This document shows positions 43,033-51,062 of a DNA stretch of 64,000 nt, one piece after another. A program made the translations under genes and the position numbers. The notes below the pieces were generated by a model. The model was given only the letters and a program-made list of their open reading frames with translations, was not told the DNA's origin and did no database searches. This stretch comes from Nitrosospira sp. Is2 (GTDB taxonomy: Bacteria; Pseudomonadota; Gammaproteobacteria; Burkholderiales; Nitrosomonadaceae). Position 1 is the stretch's first letter. Every line of letters begins with the position of its first letter. The stretch spans positions 744,001 through 808,000 of the forward strand of contig NZ_CP137134.1 of assembly GCF_033095785.1 (NCBI RefSeq), written 5' to 3'.

Positions 43033-43776
43033 GTGGATGATCGTCAGGACTGGTTCAGAAATCGCCGGAAAATGCTTGCCCTGCTTGGCGTCACCGGGGT
43101 GAACGCGCTTTCGGCGCACTCATCGGCGAGCTCCGGCGGTGGCGGCGAATCAGCGCGACGAACCCCTGCCTGCGTGGTCACCCCTGCGCAAACCGAAGGT
43201 CCTTATTTTGTTGATGAGCGCTTGCATCGCTCGGATGTCCGTTCCGATCCTTCGGACGGGTCGGTAAAAGAAGGGCTGCCGCTCGCGCTCGAAATCCGCA
43301 TACTCAACGTCGGTCAAACAGGCTGTGTACCTCTGCAGGATGCCGTCGTTGATATCTGGCAGTGCGACGCACAGGGTGTCTATTCTGATGTCATGGACCC
43401 TGCGTTCCAGACCCGCGGAAAGAAATTTCTACGCGGCTACCAGATGACGGACGCTAAGGGCATCGCGCGATTCCTCACCATTTATCCCGGGTCGTATCCG
43501 GGCAGAACAGTGCATATTCACTTCAAAATTCGCACGAAGGGAAAACACCGCTCGGCTCATGAGTTTACATCGCAGTTCTATTTCGACGACACCCTGACGG
43601 ACCGGGTACATGCGCAGCCGCCATACACCTCGGCAAAGTCACGTCTCCCGCGCACGAGAAATGAGCAAGACGGCATATACCGTGCAGGAGGCGATCAGTT
43701 AGTGCTTACTCTCGTCGAGACGAACCAAGGATATGTTGCAACGTTTGATGTTGGCCTAAAGGGAATTCCCGCGTAG
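43033..43776 (+). CDS. Intradiol ring-cleavage dioxygenase-like protein, probably exported (Tat-like signal)
   Basis: A 247-residue protein of the intradiol dioxygenase fold (catechol/protocatechuate type). It shows TEGPYFVDERLHRSDVR (substrate-site start), VVDIWQCDAQGVYSD, FLTIYPGSYPGRTVHIHFKI with the iron-ligand set Tyr and His-x-His, and a C-terminal QLVLTLV strand. The N-terminus FRNRRKMLALLGVTGVNALSA carries a twin-arginine-like motif and a hydrophobic stretch. Such single-domain exported forms are found in many soil bacteria with unknown substrate. The GTG start has GGGGAGG nine bases upstream. No aromatic pathway genes are nearby. Confidence 0.8.
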   Translation: MDDRQDWFRNRRKMLALLGVTGVNALSAHSSASSGGGGESARRTPACVVTPAQTEGPYFVDERLHRSDVRSDPSDGSVKEGLPLALEIRILNVGQTGCVPLQDAVVDIWQCDAQGVYSDVMDPAFQTRGKKFLRGYQMTDAKGIARFLTIYPGSYPGRTVHIHFKIRTKGKHRSAHEFTSQFYFDDTLTDRVHAQPPYTSAKSRLPRTRNEQDGIYRAGGDQLVLTLVETNQGYVATFDVGLKGIPA

Positions 43777-43821
43777 TCAGTCCCAGCATAGCCGGTCGCC
43801 GAGCCGCTGCACCAGCGTGGG

Positions 43822-46212
43822 CTAGACAAGCTTGAATTCGGATATGGTGTGGCGCCTCTCCCGTTGACCCAACGATGCCTGAATCGCGTCGTCGACCGTG
43901 TCCAGCATGACAAATTGCAACGCAGCGCGCGCGGATTCGGGAACGTCGCGCAAATCCTTCTCGTTCCTCGCCGGCAATAGCACCACCCGCAGGCCCGCAC
44001 GCTGTGCGGCAAGCACCTTTTCCTTGATACCCCCCACTGGAAGCACCAGTCCGCGCAGACTTATTTCGCCTGTCATTGCTACGTCGTGATTTACCGGACG
44101 ATCGGTAAAAAGCGAGGCAAGCGCAATAAACATTGACACGCCAGCGCTCGGGCCATCCTTGGGAATAGCGCCAGCGGGCACATGCACATGCACGTCAATG
44201 CCCTCAAAGGTGCCATAGGGGATATTGAGGCTATCTGCCTTGGCTTTCACTAGCGTGAGCGCGGCCTGCGCGCTTTCCTTCATTACGTCGCCAAGCTGCC
44301 CGGTTAAAATCAGCTGTCCGCGGCCGCTGACCCGTGTGGCTTCGATGAATAGAATGTCACCGCCCACAGGTGTCCAGGCCAGACCGGTCGCCACACCCGG
44401 CAAACCAATGCGCAGCCCAGTCTCGTGCTCGAATTTCGCCGGACCGAGGATGACCTCCAGGTCTGCGACGTCAACCCTTACCTTGAGTTGCGCATCTTCG
44501 GCAATGCGCATCGCAACGTGCCGCATCGCGCGACCGATCTCGCGTTCCAATTGGCGTACCCCGGCTTCGCGCGTGTAATTTGCAATAATACTATCGATCG
44601 CCGCGACCGTTATCTCGCACTGCTCTTCGCTTAAACCGTTCGCTTCCCTTTGCCGACCGACCAGGTAACGTAACGCGATCTGAAGTTTTTCCTCGCGCGT
44701 ATAACCCGGAAGATCGATAATCTCCATGCGGTCGCGGACCGGGGGCGGGACATTATCGATCACGTTTGCGGTAGCAATGAAAACGACCCGGCTCAGGTCA
44801 AACGGCACGCCCAGGTAGTTGTCCCGAAAGGTAGAATTCTGCTCCGGGTCCAGCACTTCCAGCAGCGCGGCCGAAGGATCGCCGTGGAGGCTGGCCGACA
44901 TTTTGTCGACCTCGTCAAGCATCATGACGCAATTTCGCGCATCCGCCTTACGCAATCCTTGCACAATGTTTCCCGGCATCGCGCCGATATATGTGCGGCG
45001 ATGCCCCCGCATTTCGGCTTCATCGTGGACGCCACCCAACGAAACGCGCACGAATGGACGTTGCAAGGCGCGTGAGATGCTCTGGCCGAGGGAAGTTTTC
45101 CCTACCCCTGGCGGGCCTACAAAACATAGTATCGGCGCGCGACCCTGGGGTTTAAGCTTTTGCACTGCGAGGAACTCCAAAATGCGCTGCTTCACTCGTT
45201 CGAGTCCAAAATGATCGGCCTCGAGAATTTGACGCGCGGCATCGAGATCGATTGGTGCATCCTCTGGCAGCCGCCAGGGCAGTTCGGTCATCCATTCCAG
45301 GTAAGTGTGAAGCATCGAATATTCGCTTGAAGCAGGCGGCATCCGCTTTAAACGCTGCAACTCCTTGCGCGCCTGCGCCTCGATATCCTCCGGCATGCCG
45401 GCATTGGCGATGGCCTCTTCCAGCTCTGCTATCTCCTGGTCATCACTATCTGTCTCGCCGAGCTCCTTCTGGATCGTCTTCAATTGCTCGCGCAATAAAA
45501 ATTTGCGTTCGCGATCATCCAGATGCTCTTTCGTGCGTTCGCCGATTTCCTGCGATAACCTCAGCACTTCAATACGGCGTGACAATATCTGGAGCACCTT
45601 CTGCAACCGCTCCTCGGTATTGACGGTTTCGAGCAGCATCTGCTTCTCCGCCACTTCCGTGTCAAGCAGGCTTGCCGTAATGTCGGCAAGATGTGACGGT
45701 GCCCGCGTTGTCTGCAGCGCGTGCGCGAGCTCCGCTGGCGCTCCCGGCAGCAATGAAAGGATTTCGATCGTTCGCTCGCGCAGTTGCATGGCGAGGGCCT
45801 CGGCCTGCGTTGACACCTCGGCGGGTTCTTCGATACGCCGAATGCGAGCGGCTAAAAACGGGTAGCCTTCAACCATGTCTTCGATGCAGAATCGCTCCAA
45901 ACCCTGGCACACTGCATGCCGCAACCCATCGGTGGAACTGAGATGACGCACGATATTCACCACCGTGCCCATCTTGAACAAAGCTTCCAACCCCGGGTCA
46001 TCAACATTGGGATCCTTTTGCAGGACAATCCCTATCGGGACGTTGGAACGCAAGGAATGCTCCACCGCGGCAATGGACTTGGCGCGGCCGACCGTAATAG
46101 CCATTAACACATGCGGAAACATTACGACATTCCGCATCGGCACCAATGCGACCACATCCTCGGGCAATTCCGGTTTGGCTAGGATAAGCTGTCCCGTTTG
46201 ACTCTCGGTCAT
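43822..46212 (-). CDS. lon: ATP-dependent protease Lon
   Basis: A 796-residue LonA protease. The N-terminal substrate domain covers about 1-300, the AAA+ module carries Walker A GPPGVGKTS (about 365) and Walker B VMMLDEVDKM, and the C-terminal Ser-Lys peptidase has the catalytic Ser in KDGPSAGVSM and Lys in GGIKEKVLAA. It degrades misfolded and regulatory proteins. The ATG at 46212 has GAAGA upstream (GGAGAAG on the minus strand). It stands alone, converging with the dioxygenase gene; clpX/clpP and hupB, often nearby, are not in the window. Confidence 0.97.
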   Translation of the reverse strand: MTESQTGQLILAKPELPEDVVALVPMRNVVMFPHVLMAITVGRAKSIAAVEHSLRSNVPIGIVLQKDPNVDDPGLEALFKMGTVVNIVRHLSSTDGLRHAVCQGLERFCIEDMVEGYPFLAARIRRIEEPAEVSTQAEALAMQLRERTIEILSLLPGAPAELAHALQTTRAPSHLADITASLLDTEVAEKQMLLETVNTEERLQKVLQILSRRIEVLRLSQEIGERTKEHLDDRERKFLLREQLKTIQKELGETDSDDQEIAELEEAIANAGMPEDIEAQARKELQRLKRMPPASSEYSMLHTYLEWMTELPWRLPEDAPIDLDAARQILEADHFGLERVKQRILEFLAVQKLKPQGRAPILCFVGPPGVGKTSLGQSISRALQRPFVRVSLGGVHDEAEMRGHRRTYIGAMPGNIVQGLRKADARNCVMMLDEVDKMSASLHGDPSAALLEVLDPEQNSTFRDNYLGVPFDLSRVVFIATANVIDNVPPPVRDRMEIIDLPGYTREEKLQIALRYLVGRQREANGLSEEQCEITVAAIDSIIANYTREAGVRQLEREIGRAMRHVAMRIAEDAQLKVRVDVADLEVILGPAKFEHETGLRIGLPGVATGLAWTPVGGDILFIEATRVSGRGQLILTGQLGDVMKESAQAALTLVKAKADSLNIPYGTFEGIDVHVHVPAGAIPKDGPSAGVSMFIALASLFTDRPVNHDVAMTGEISLRGLVLPVGGIKEKVLAAQRAGLRVVLLPARNEKDLRDVPESARAALQFVMLDTVDDAIQASLGQRERRHTISEFKLV

Positions 46213-46689
46213 GGAGAAGACTCTCGATTATGGAGAAACAGTTTTAACCGGGGCGCAGATCCGCCAAGGTCTGTTGTTCATCGAACAGCGCTGTCGCTCG
46301 GCGACCACTAAGACTTAGACTCCTGGAGATCGGGACCTTGTTTCAGAGCCAGACTGTCTCATACCAGCCCCGTTAACGAATTTCCCATGAGCAGAGTAGA
46401 AGGCCGATTGGACCTAACATACACCAGCTTAATCCTCGGGTTCGCTCGCTTCAGTTCGGGAACGCACACATAACCTGACTGAGCGGGGAATCTCCAACAA
46501 CTTTTAGCTGCGATCTTCCTGTATGGGTTCGGTTGCTTCGCAGTTTTACCCACCGCAGCTCCGATACACAGCGAAAAAAAATCGGTGCGCCGCGAAGGGG
46601 GCGGGTAAAATAAATTTTGCTGGAGGTTTTATGACCAGCGAAATGTGATAGCAAACTGTCATTACCTTGCCACGTGCCAGGATCTCGCA
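46213..46689. other. lon-cupin gap with a five-codon mini-ORF
   Basis: No supported gene is seen in these 477 bases, which hold the divergent promoters of lon and the cupin gene. A very short frame ATG ACC AGC GAA ATG TGA (46631-46648) follows a strong TGGAGG and ends 41 bases before the cupin ATG; it might affect translation of the gene downstream. No sigma-32 promoter could be recognised upstream of lon. Confidence 0.35.
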
Positions 46690-47052
46690 ATGAAAGTTAA
46701 AAGCACCGTTGAAGAAGTATTTTCTCGCATCCCCGGCCCGGTCACGCCGGAGTGGCCAATGGGAGAGCGATTTGCCGTGGCGCTTGCCCATGGCAGCATG
46801 TCAGTTGAGTATTACGCCCCTGTCGGCAATGATCCCCAAACTCCACATGAGCAGGACGAAATTTACTTCGTCCACCGCGGAACGGGCGAACTCGTCATCG
46901 GCGGCGAGCGTTATGCATTCAAGGCGGGAGATTGCCTTTTTGTGGGAGCAAACGTCCAGCATCGCTTCGAAAACTTTTCAGATGATTTCGGCACCTGGGT
47001 CGTGTTCTGGGGACCCAAGGGCGGCGAAAAGAATGGCGTGACTGCCGCCTGA
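46690..47052 (+). CDS. Cupin-domain protein
   Basis: A 120-residue single cupin barrel. Motif 1 is TPHEQDEIYFVHRGTGELVIGG, which keeps His-x(n)-Glu, and motif 2 is AGDCLFVGANVQHRFENF with the last His, so three metal ligands are likely. The ATG at 46690 is preferred (CAGGAT eight bases upstream) over an in-frame GTG at 46645. It precedes the GH13 gene on the same strand by 79 bases and may be co-transcribed. The substrate is unknown; cupins of this size are often sugar isomerases, dioxygenases or ligand sensors. Confidence 0.82.
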   Translation: MKVKSTVEEVFSRIPGPVTPEWPMGERFAVALAHGSMSVEYYAPVGNDPQTPHEQDEIYFVHRGTGELVIGGERYAFKAGDCLFVGANVQHRFENFSDDFGTWVVFWGPKGGEKNGVTAA

Positions 47053-47131
47053 AAAGCGGCGCACGCCGCCCATCCTCGTCCGCCAGCAAAAGTGTCAAGC
47101 CGGCTGGCGTTTAATCACGGAGCTATCGGGT

Positions 47132-48994
47132 ATGAAACACCTTCCACTGAATCGGCTGGGCCCCCGAAAGTCCGAGCCAGGCGTAGTCGATTTCGGCATA
47201 TTTCTGCCCTGGATTTCAGCCTTGGCGGGTAACAGGCTATTCGTGAAAATCATTCATGAGCGAGACCAGTTTATTCAGTCAATTCAGCCGCTCGCCTTCG
47301 AGCTGCAGCACAAAACTGATACCAACTATGGAGATTTCTGGTGGGCGAAGGTGGATTTCCACACTATCCACGATTTTCAGGGCAACTCCCATTTCGGTTT
47401 GCCCGGCCGGCATGTCTATCGCTTTGAACTGCACAATCCCAACGCAGGTGTACTGGATTGGATCATCGACCCTTTTTCGCGCGAGTATGCAACAGGCAAA
47501 CTTTCGGCCTTTACGCTCGGCTACGCGCCATATATCTGGAGCGAAGCCGAGCAGATCTGGAAAACACCCGCTCTACCTGACCTGATTCTGTACGAATTGA
47601 ATCTTGCCGAATTCGGCGGCAGTCTCGAAGGTGCCATCGACCGCCTGGACTATCTGGCCGACCTCGGTGTAAACGCACTATCGCTCTTGCCCGTCAACAA
47701 TGTTTCTCTTGATGTCGACTGGGGCTATTTGCCGCTCGGGTATTTTGGTGTCGATGAACGTTTCGGACGGCGCGACGATTTCCAGCGTTTTGTTGACGCC
47801 GCACACCAGCATGGGCTGGCGGTAATCATCGATGCCGTATACGGCCATACGGGTCTGGACTTTCCTTATGCCGATCTCTACCGCCGGCTTGGATACAAAG
47901 AGAATCCCTTCATGGGGCCCTTTGCCAAAGACTATTTTAGTGATCTCGGTGTCAGCACCGATTTCAACCGCGCATTGACGCGCGATTTTTTCTATAGCGT
48001 CAACCTGCACTGGCTGAATACCTATCATATCGACGGTTTCCGTTATGACTGCGTGCCGAACTATTGGGACGGCGCGCTAGGCGTCGGATACGCCAACCTG
48101 GTCTTTAATACTCATGATTATGTCAAAAACTCGCTCGCCAGCCTTTCCCGCTTCGGCACGCCGGAAGGGTCTCGGTTGATCCAGATCGCAGAGCAATTGG
48201 AGGCTCCGGAGCAGATCCTTGAACAGAGCTACAGCAACGCCGCCTGGCAGAACGCAAGCTTCGGCGCGGCTACCACCTGCGCGCGCGGGGCACCAGGCGC
48301 CATCGAGAGTTTGGGCCATCGGCTGGGTGCACTCGGCTACATCGAACAGACAACTCAGAACGGGGAAGTCCTTGCCAAGCGTCCGCTGCAGTATATCGAG
48401 AACCACGACCACAGCCGTTTCGTTTGCGAGTTCGGCCTCAATCAACGCGACGGAAATCCGTTATTTGCAGAGGGTGACCGCGCGCAGTGGTACCGGCTTC
48501 AACCCTACCTGATCGCATTTCTCGCCGCCAAAGGCATCCCCCTGCTATGGCAGGGTCAGGAATTCGGCGAGAATTACTTTCTGCCCGAGGCGGGCCTCGG
48601 GCGGGTATTGTTATTGCGACCGCTGCGTTGGGATTATTTCTACGACCCCGCGGGGAGAAGCTTGGTCAAGCTGACGCGAAGTCTGCTGAGTCTGCGTAAA
48701 AATTGCGCCGAGTGGCGTCGCGGCAGCCACTATTTTCATAACGATTACGAGCGTTATCTTTCGCGCGGTATTCTGCTTTTTCAACGAGAGAATAGCGACG
48801 CAATAAGCCTGATCGCAGTAAATTTTACCGACATCGAGCAAAGTGTGGCATTTATGTTCACCCGCCCGGGAAACTATATAGAACAACTGCACAACCAGGA
48901 TAATTTTGTCGTGGGTGAAGGTGAGACGCGCTGGCTGACTATTCCACCCAACTACGGCCGAGTGTGGCGTAAGGTTGATTCTGGACACCCCTGA
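47132..48994 (+). CDS. GH13 alpha-amylase-family glycosidase (branching enzyme / trehalohydrolase-like)
   Basis: A 620-residue GH13 enzyme. An N-terminal beta domain (about 1-135) with FELHNPNAGVLDWIIDPFSREY reads like the domain of maltooligosyl-trehalose trehalohydrolase or branching enzymes. The TIM barrel (about 140-520) has the conserved regions DAVYGHTG (I), DGFRYDCV with the nucleophile Asp (II), IAEQLEAP with the acid/base Glu (III), and ENHDHSR with the third carboxylate (IV). A C-terminal beta domain follows. The nearest function may be TreZ-like or glycogen-trimming, but no treY, glg or mal genes are near, so the product is uncertain. The ATG has GGAG nine bases before. Confidence 0.85.
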   Translation: MKHLPLNRLGPRKSEPGVVDFGIFLPWISALAGNRLFVKIIHERDQFIQSIQPLAFELQHKTDTNYGDFWWAKVDFHTIHDFQGNSHFGLPGRHVYRFELHNPNAGVLDWIIDPFSREYATGKLSAFTLGYAPYIWSEAEQIWKTPALPDLILYELNLAEFGGSLEGAIDRLDYLADLGVNALSLLPVNNVSLDVDWGYLPLGYFGVDERFGRRDDFQRFVDAAHQHGLAVIIDAVYGHTGLDFPYADLYRRLGYKENPFMGPFAKDYFSDLGVSTDFNRALTRDFFYSVNLHWLNTYHIDGFRYDCVPNYWDGALGVGYANLVFNTHDYVKNSLASLSRFGTPEGSRLIQIAEQLEAPEQILEQSYSNAAWQNASFGAATTCARGAPGAIESLGHRLGALGYIEQTTQNGEVLAKRPLQYIENHDHSRFVCEFGLNQRDGNPLFAEGDRAQWYRLQPYLIAFLAAKGIPLLWQGQEFGENYFLPEAGLGRVLLLRPLRWDYFYDPAGRSLVKLTRSLLSLRKNCAEWRRGSHYFHNDYERYLSRGILLFQRENSDAISLIAVNFTDIEQSVAFMFTRPGNYIEQLHNQDNFVVGEGETRWLTIPPNYGRVWRKVDSGHP

Positions 48995-49087
48995 ACAAAC
49001 CCTTGAGGGGACGCAAGTTGTCGCGGGAGCTAACGGAAAAAACATCTATTGGCAGCCCTCGTTCCAGGGTATAGAATCTCCGAAGCC

Positions 49088-49465
49088 ATGAGCAAGCGCC
49101 GCCATAATTATTCTGTCATGCTGATATTGTTCGTTACGATGCTGACGAACGCATTCAGCTGGGCCTTTAACGGGGAAGTGTTCGCTCATGAACTCGATCA
49201 TGAGCATCATGTCCTTTCTCTTGACCCCGCGGCCCATCTTGAGGCGCATCAACACGCCGCTATTAATGACGATGGTCATCTGGATGCCGCGACGCACTTA
49301 TGCCTGCATGCCGCAGGACAATATCAGCCCTTTTTCTTCACCCCCCCTTTAATCGTACCCACTTCCACCGGCATGGAAGGGTTGACATTGTTCATTTCTA
49401 TCATCGTTCCCGAATCCATTCCTGATTCCCCGCTTCATCCCCCCCGAAACACCTTCGCAAGTTAG
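49088..49465 (+). CDS. Histidine-rich CzcI-like periplasmic protein
   Basis: A 125-residue protein with a signal-like hydrophobic N-terminus (NYSVMLILFVTMLTNAFSWAF) and a histidine-rich middle (AHELDHEHH, HLEAHQHAA, HLCLHAAGQ) that could bind metal ions in the periplasm. The NAFSWA region, its size and its place before czcCBA resemble CzcI, a small regulatory or metal-binding protein of cobalt-zinc-cadmium resistance. The ATG at 49088 is preferred to an in-frame TTG at 49049. A hairpin-like repeat lies between it and czcC. Confidence 0.6.
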   Translation: MSKRRHNYSVMLILFVTMLTNAFSWAFNGEVFAHELDHEHHVLSLDPAAHLEAHQHAAINDDGHLDAATHLCLHAAGQYQPFFFTPPLIVPTSTGMEGLTLFISIIVPESIPDSPLHPPRNTFAS

Positions 49466-49504
49466 ATCGGCGAGTTCCCACCGGTATAACAACCTGAATA
49501 CTGT

Positions 49505-49522
49505 TTAGGCAAGGTCGCCTAA
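49505..49522. promoter_or_regulatory. Inverted repeat TTAGGC-N6-GCCTAA upstream of czcC
   Basis: A perfect six-base dyad with a six-base spacer is found 115 bases upstream of the czcC ATG. It may be an operator of a metal-responsive regulator, or a hairpin between the czcI-like and czcC messages; no regulator gene is present in the window. Confidence 0.4.
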
Positions 49523-49637
49523 GCCACGTCAGGTGTTATCTGGCTTCGCGGGCTTGCTGCACAGTTTATCTGCTCCATTCGCTCATTGAAATGGCTGATG
49601 GTGCAATTGAGTTAGTGCATTACTTGCGGAGAAACCC

Positions 49638-51062
49638 ATGAAATTTACCGTGTTGCCCACGGTGTGCCGACACTTTTTGCCAGCCGGATCATTTATTTTG
49701 GCACTGGGCTTCATATCTTCGGCCTTTGCCCAAAATACTTTTTCCGGCGCACCGCCTGACGCGAGCGTGGATTACTCCGCTCCGTCTTTGCTCGAAGAAA
49801 AGAACGACCTCATTTTGCGCAATGCCGCGCGCCTCGCATTGCAGCGTAACCCGGAGTTGGCGGCTTTTGCCAAAGAAACTCAGGCCCTTAAGGGCGTCAC
49901 GCTTCAAGCCGGACTGCTGCCAAACCCGGAGCTGACTTTATTTGCCGAGAATGCTGGGAATCTTCAGAAGGTTAATCGCAACGCTGCCGTAGGCGCAAAA
50001 GAAGTAGAGCAGCAAGACACCACGCTTCGGATCAATCAATTGATCGAACTCGGCGGAAAACGGGCCGCGAGGGTCAAAGCGGCGTCGCTCGGCGAGGAAG
50101 TGGCGGAACAAGCTTACGAAGCCAGGCGTGTGGAACTTATCGCTCAGGTGGCAAATGTGTTTACCGACGTGCTAGCCGCGCAGGAACAGTTGCGACTTGC
50201 CGAGGAAAGCCAGCGGCTGGCGCAGAGGGTGGTCCACACGGTTTCAAAGCGCGTTCAGTCGGGCAAAGTGCCCCCAATTGAAGAGACCAAGGTCGAGGTA
50301 GCATTCTCCGCTACGGAGATCGCCATGGTACAAGCACAGCGCGATTTGGCCGCAGCGCGCAAACGCCTGGCTCTGCTATGGGGCAGTTCTTCTCCGCAAT
50401 TTAACAAGGCACTGGGAAACCTTGAATCGTTGGTTGCCCTGCCGAGTTTCGAAGCGCTTGCGGAGCGCGCTCTCGCCAGCCCCATGGCCCTGCGCGCCAT
50501 CAAAAATATGGAACAGCGTAAAGCAGTGCTGGAAGTGGAGCAGACACGGCGCATACCCAATCTCACCGTTGTTGCCGGCGTTCTGAACCACTCGCAAACC
50601 GGCGGCACGACTGCTATTGCTGGCATTTCCATACCGCTACAGATATTCGACCGCAATCAGGGCAACCTCCACGAAGCCTACCAACGCGTGGACAAGGCTA
50701 TGGACGAACAGATGGCGACTGAATTGCGCCTTAAAACCGAGCTGTCACAGGCGTATGAGGCTTTGTCGGCTGCGCAGGATGAAACGCGCATATTGCGCGA
50801 CAATATATTGCCCAGAGCCAGGAGCGCCTTTGAAGTCACGAACAAAGGCTATGAGCTGGGAAAGTTCGGTTTTCTGGAAGTGCTGGATGCGCAGCGCACC
50901 CTGTTTCAAAACGAAGTGTTGTATGTGCGGGCACTGGCGAATTATCAGCGCCTGGTCAATGAAATAGAACGGCTGATTGCAGCCCCCATCGACTGTGCAT
51001 TGAGCCCTTCGGCCAGTAAAGGCAGCAACGCAAATACAGCCTCAAGGAGCGATGATGAATAA
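49638..51062 (+). CDS. czcC: Outer-membrane efflux protein CzcC (TolC family)
   Basis: A 474-residue TolC-type channel with a signal peptide ending SSAFAQ. The two long coiled-coil repeats are clear (LAAQEQLRLAEESQRLAQRVV; LRDNILPRARSAFEVTNKGYELGKFGFLEVLDAQRTLF, positions about 175-200 and 395-430), the latter being the second family signature. It exports Co, Zn or Cd across the outer membrane with CzcA and CzcB. Its 3' end overlaps the czcB start by eight to eleven bases, so the two are coupled. Confidence 0.92.
   Translation: MKFTVLPTVCRHFLPAGSFILALGFISSAFAQNTFSGAPPDASVDYSAPSLLEEKNDLILRNAARLALQRNPELAAFAKETQALKGVTLQAGLLPNPELTLFAENAGNLQKVNRNAAVGAKEVEQQDTTLRINQLIELGGKRAARVKAASLGEEVAEQAYEARRVELIAQVANVFTDVLAAQEQLRLAEESQRLAQRVVHTVSKRVQSGKVPPIEETKVEVAFSATEIAMVQAQRDLAAARKRLALLWGSSSPQFNKALGNLESLVALPSFEALAERALASPMALRAIKNMEQRKAVLEVEQTRRIPNLTVVAGVLNHSQTGGTTAIAGISIPLQIFDRNQGNLHEAYQRVDKAMDEQMATELRLKTELSQAYEALSAAQDETRILRDNILPRARSAFEVTNKGYELGKFGFLEVLDAQRTLFQNEVLYVRALANYQRLVNEIERLIAAPIDCALSPSASKGSNANTASRSDDE

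Noticed and set aside
45365..45865. Plus-strand frame inside lon, rich in Ser and Arg
   Set aside because: Antisense shadow of a typical Lon protease; Ser/Arg-rich composition is expected for the complement of GC-biased codons.
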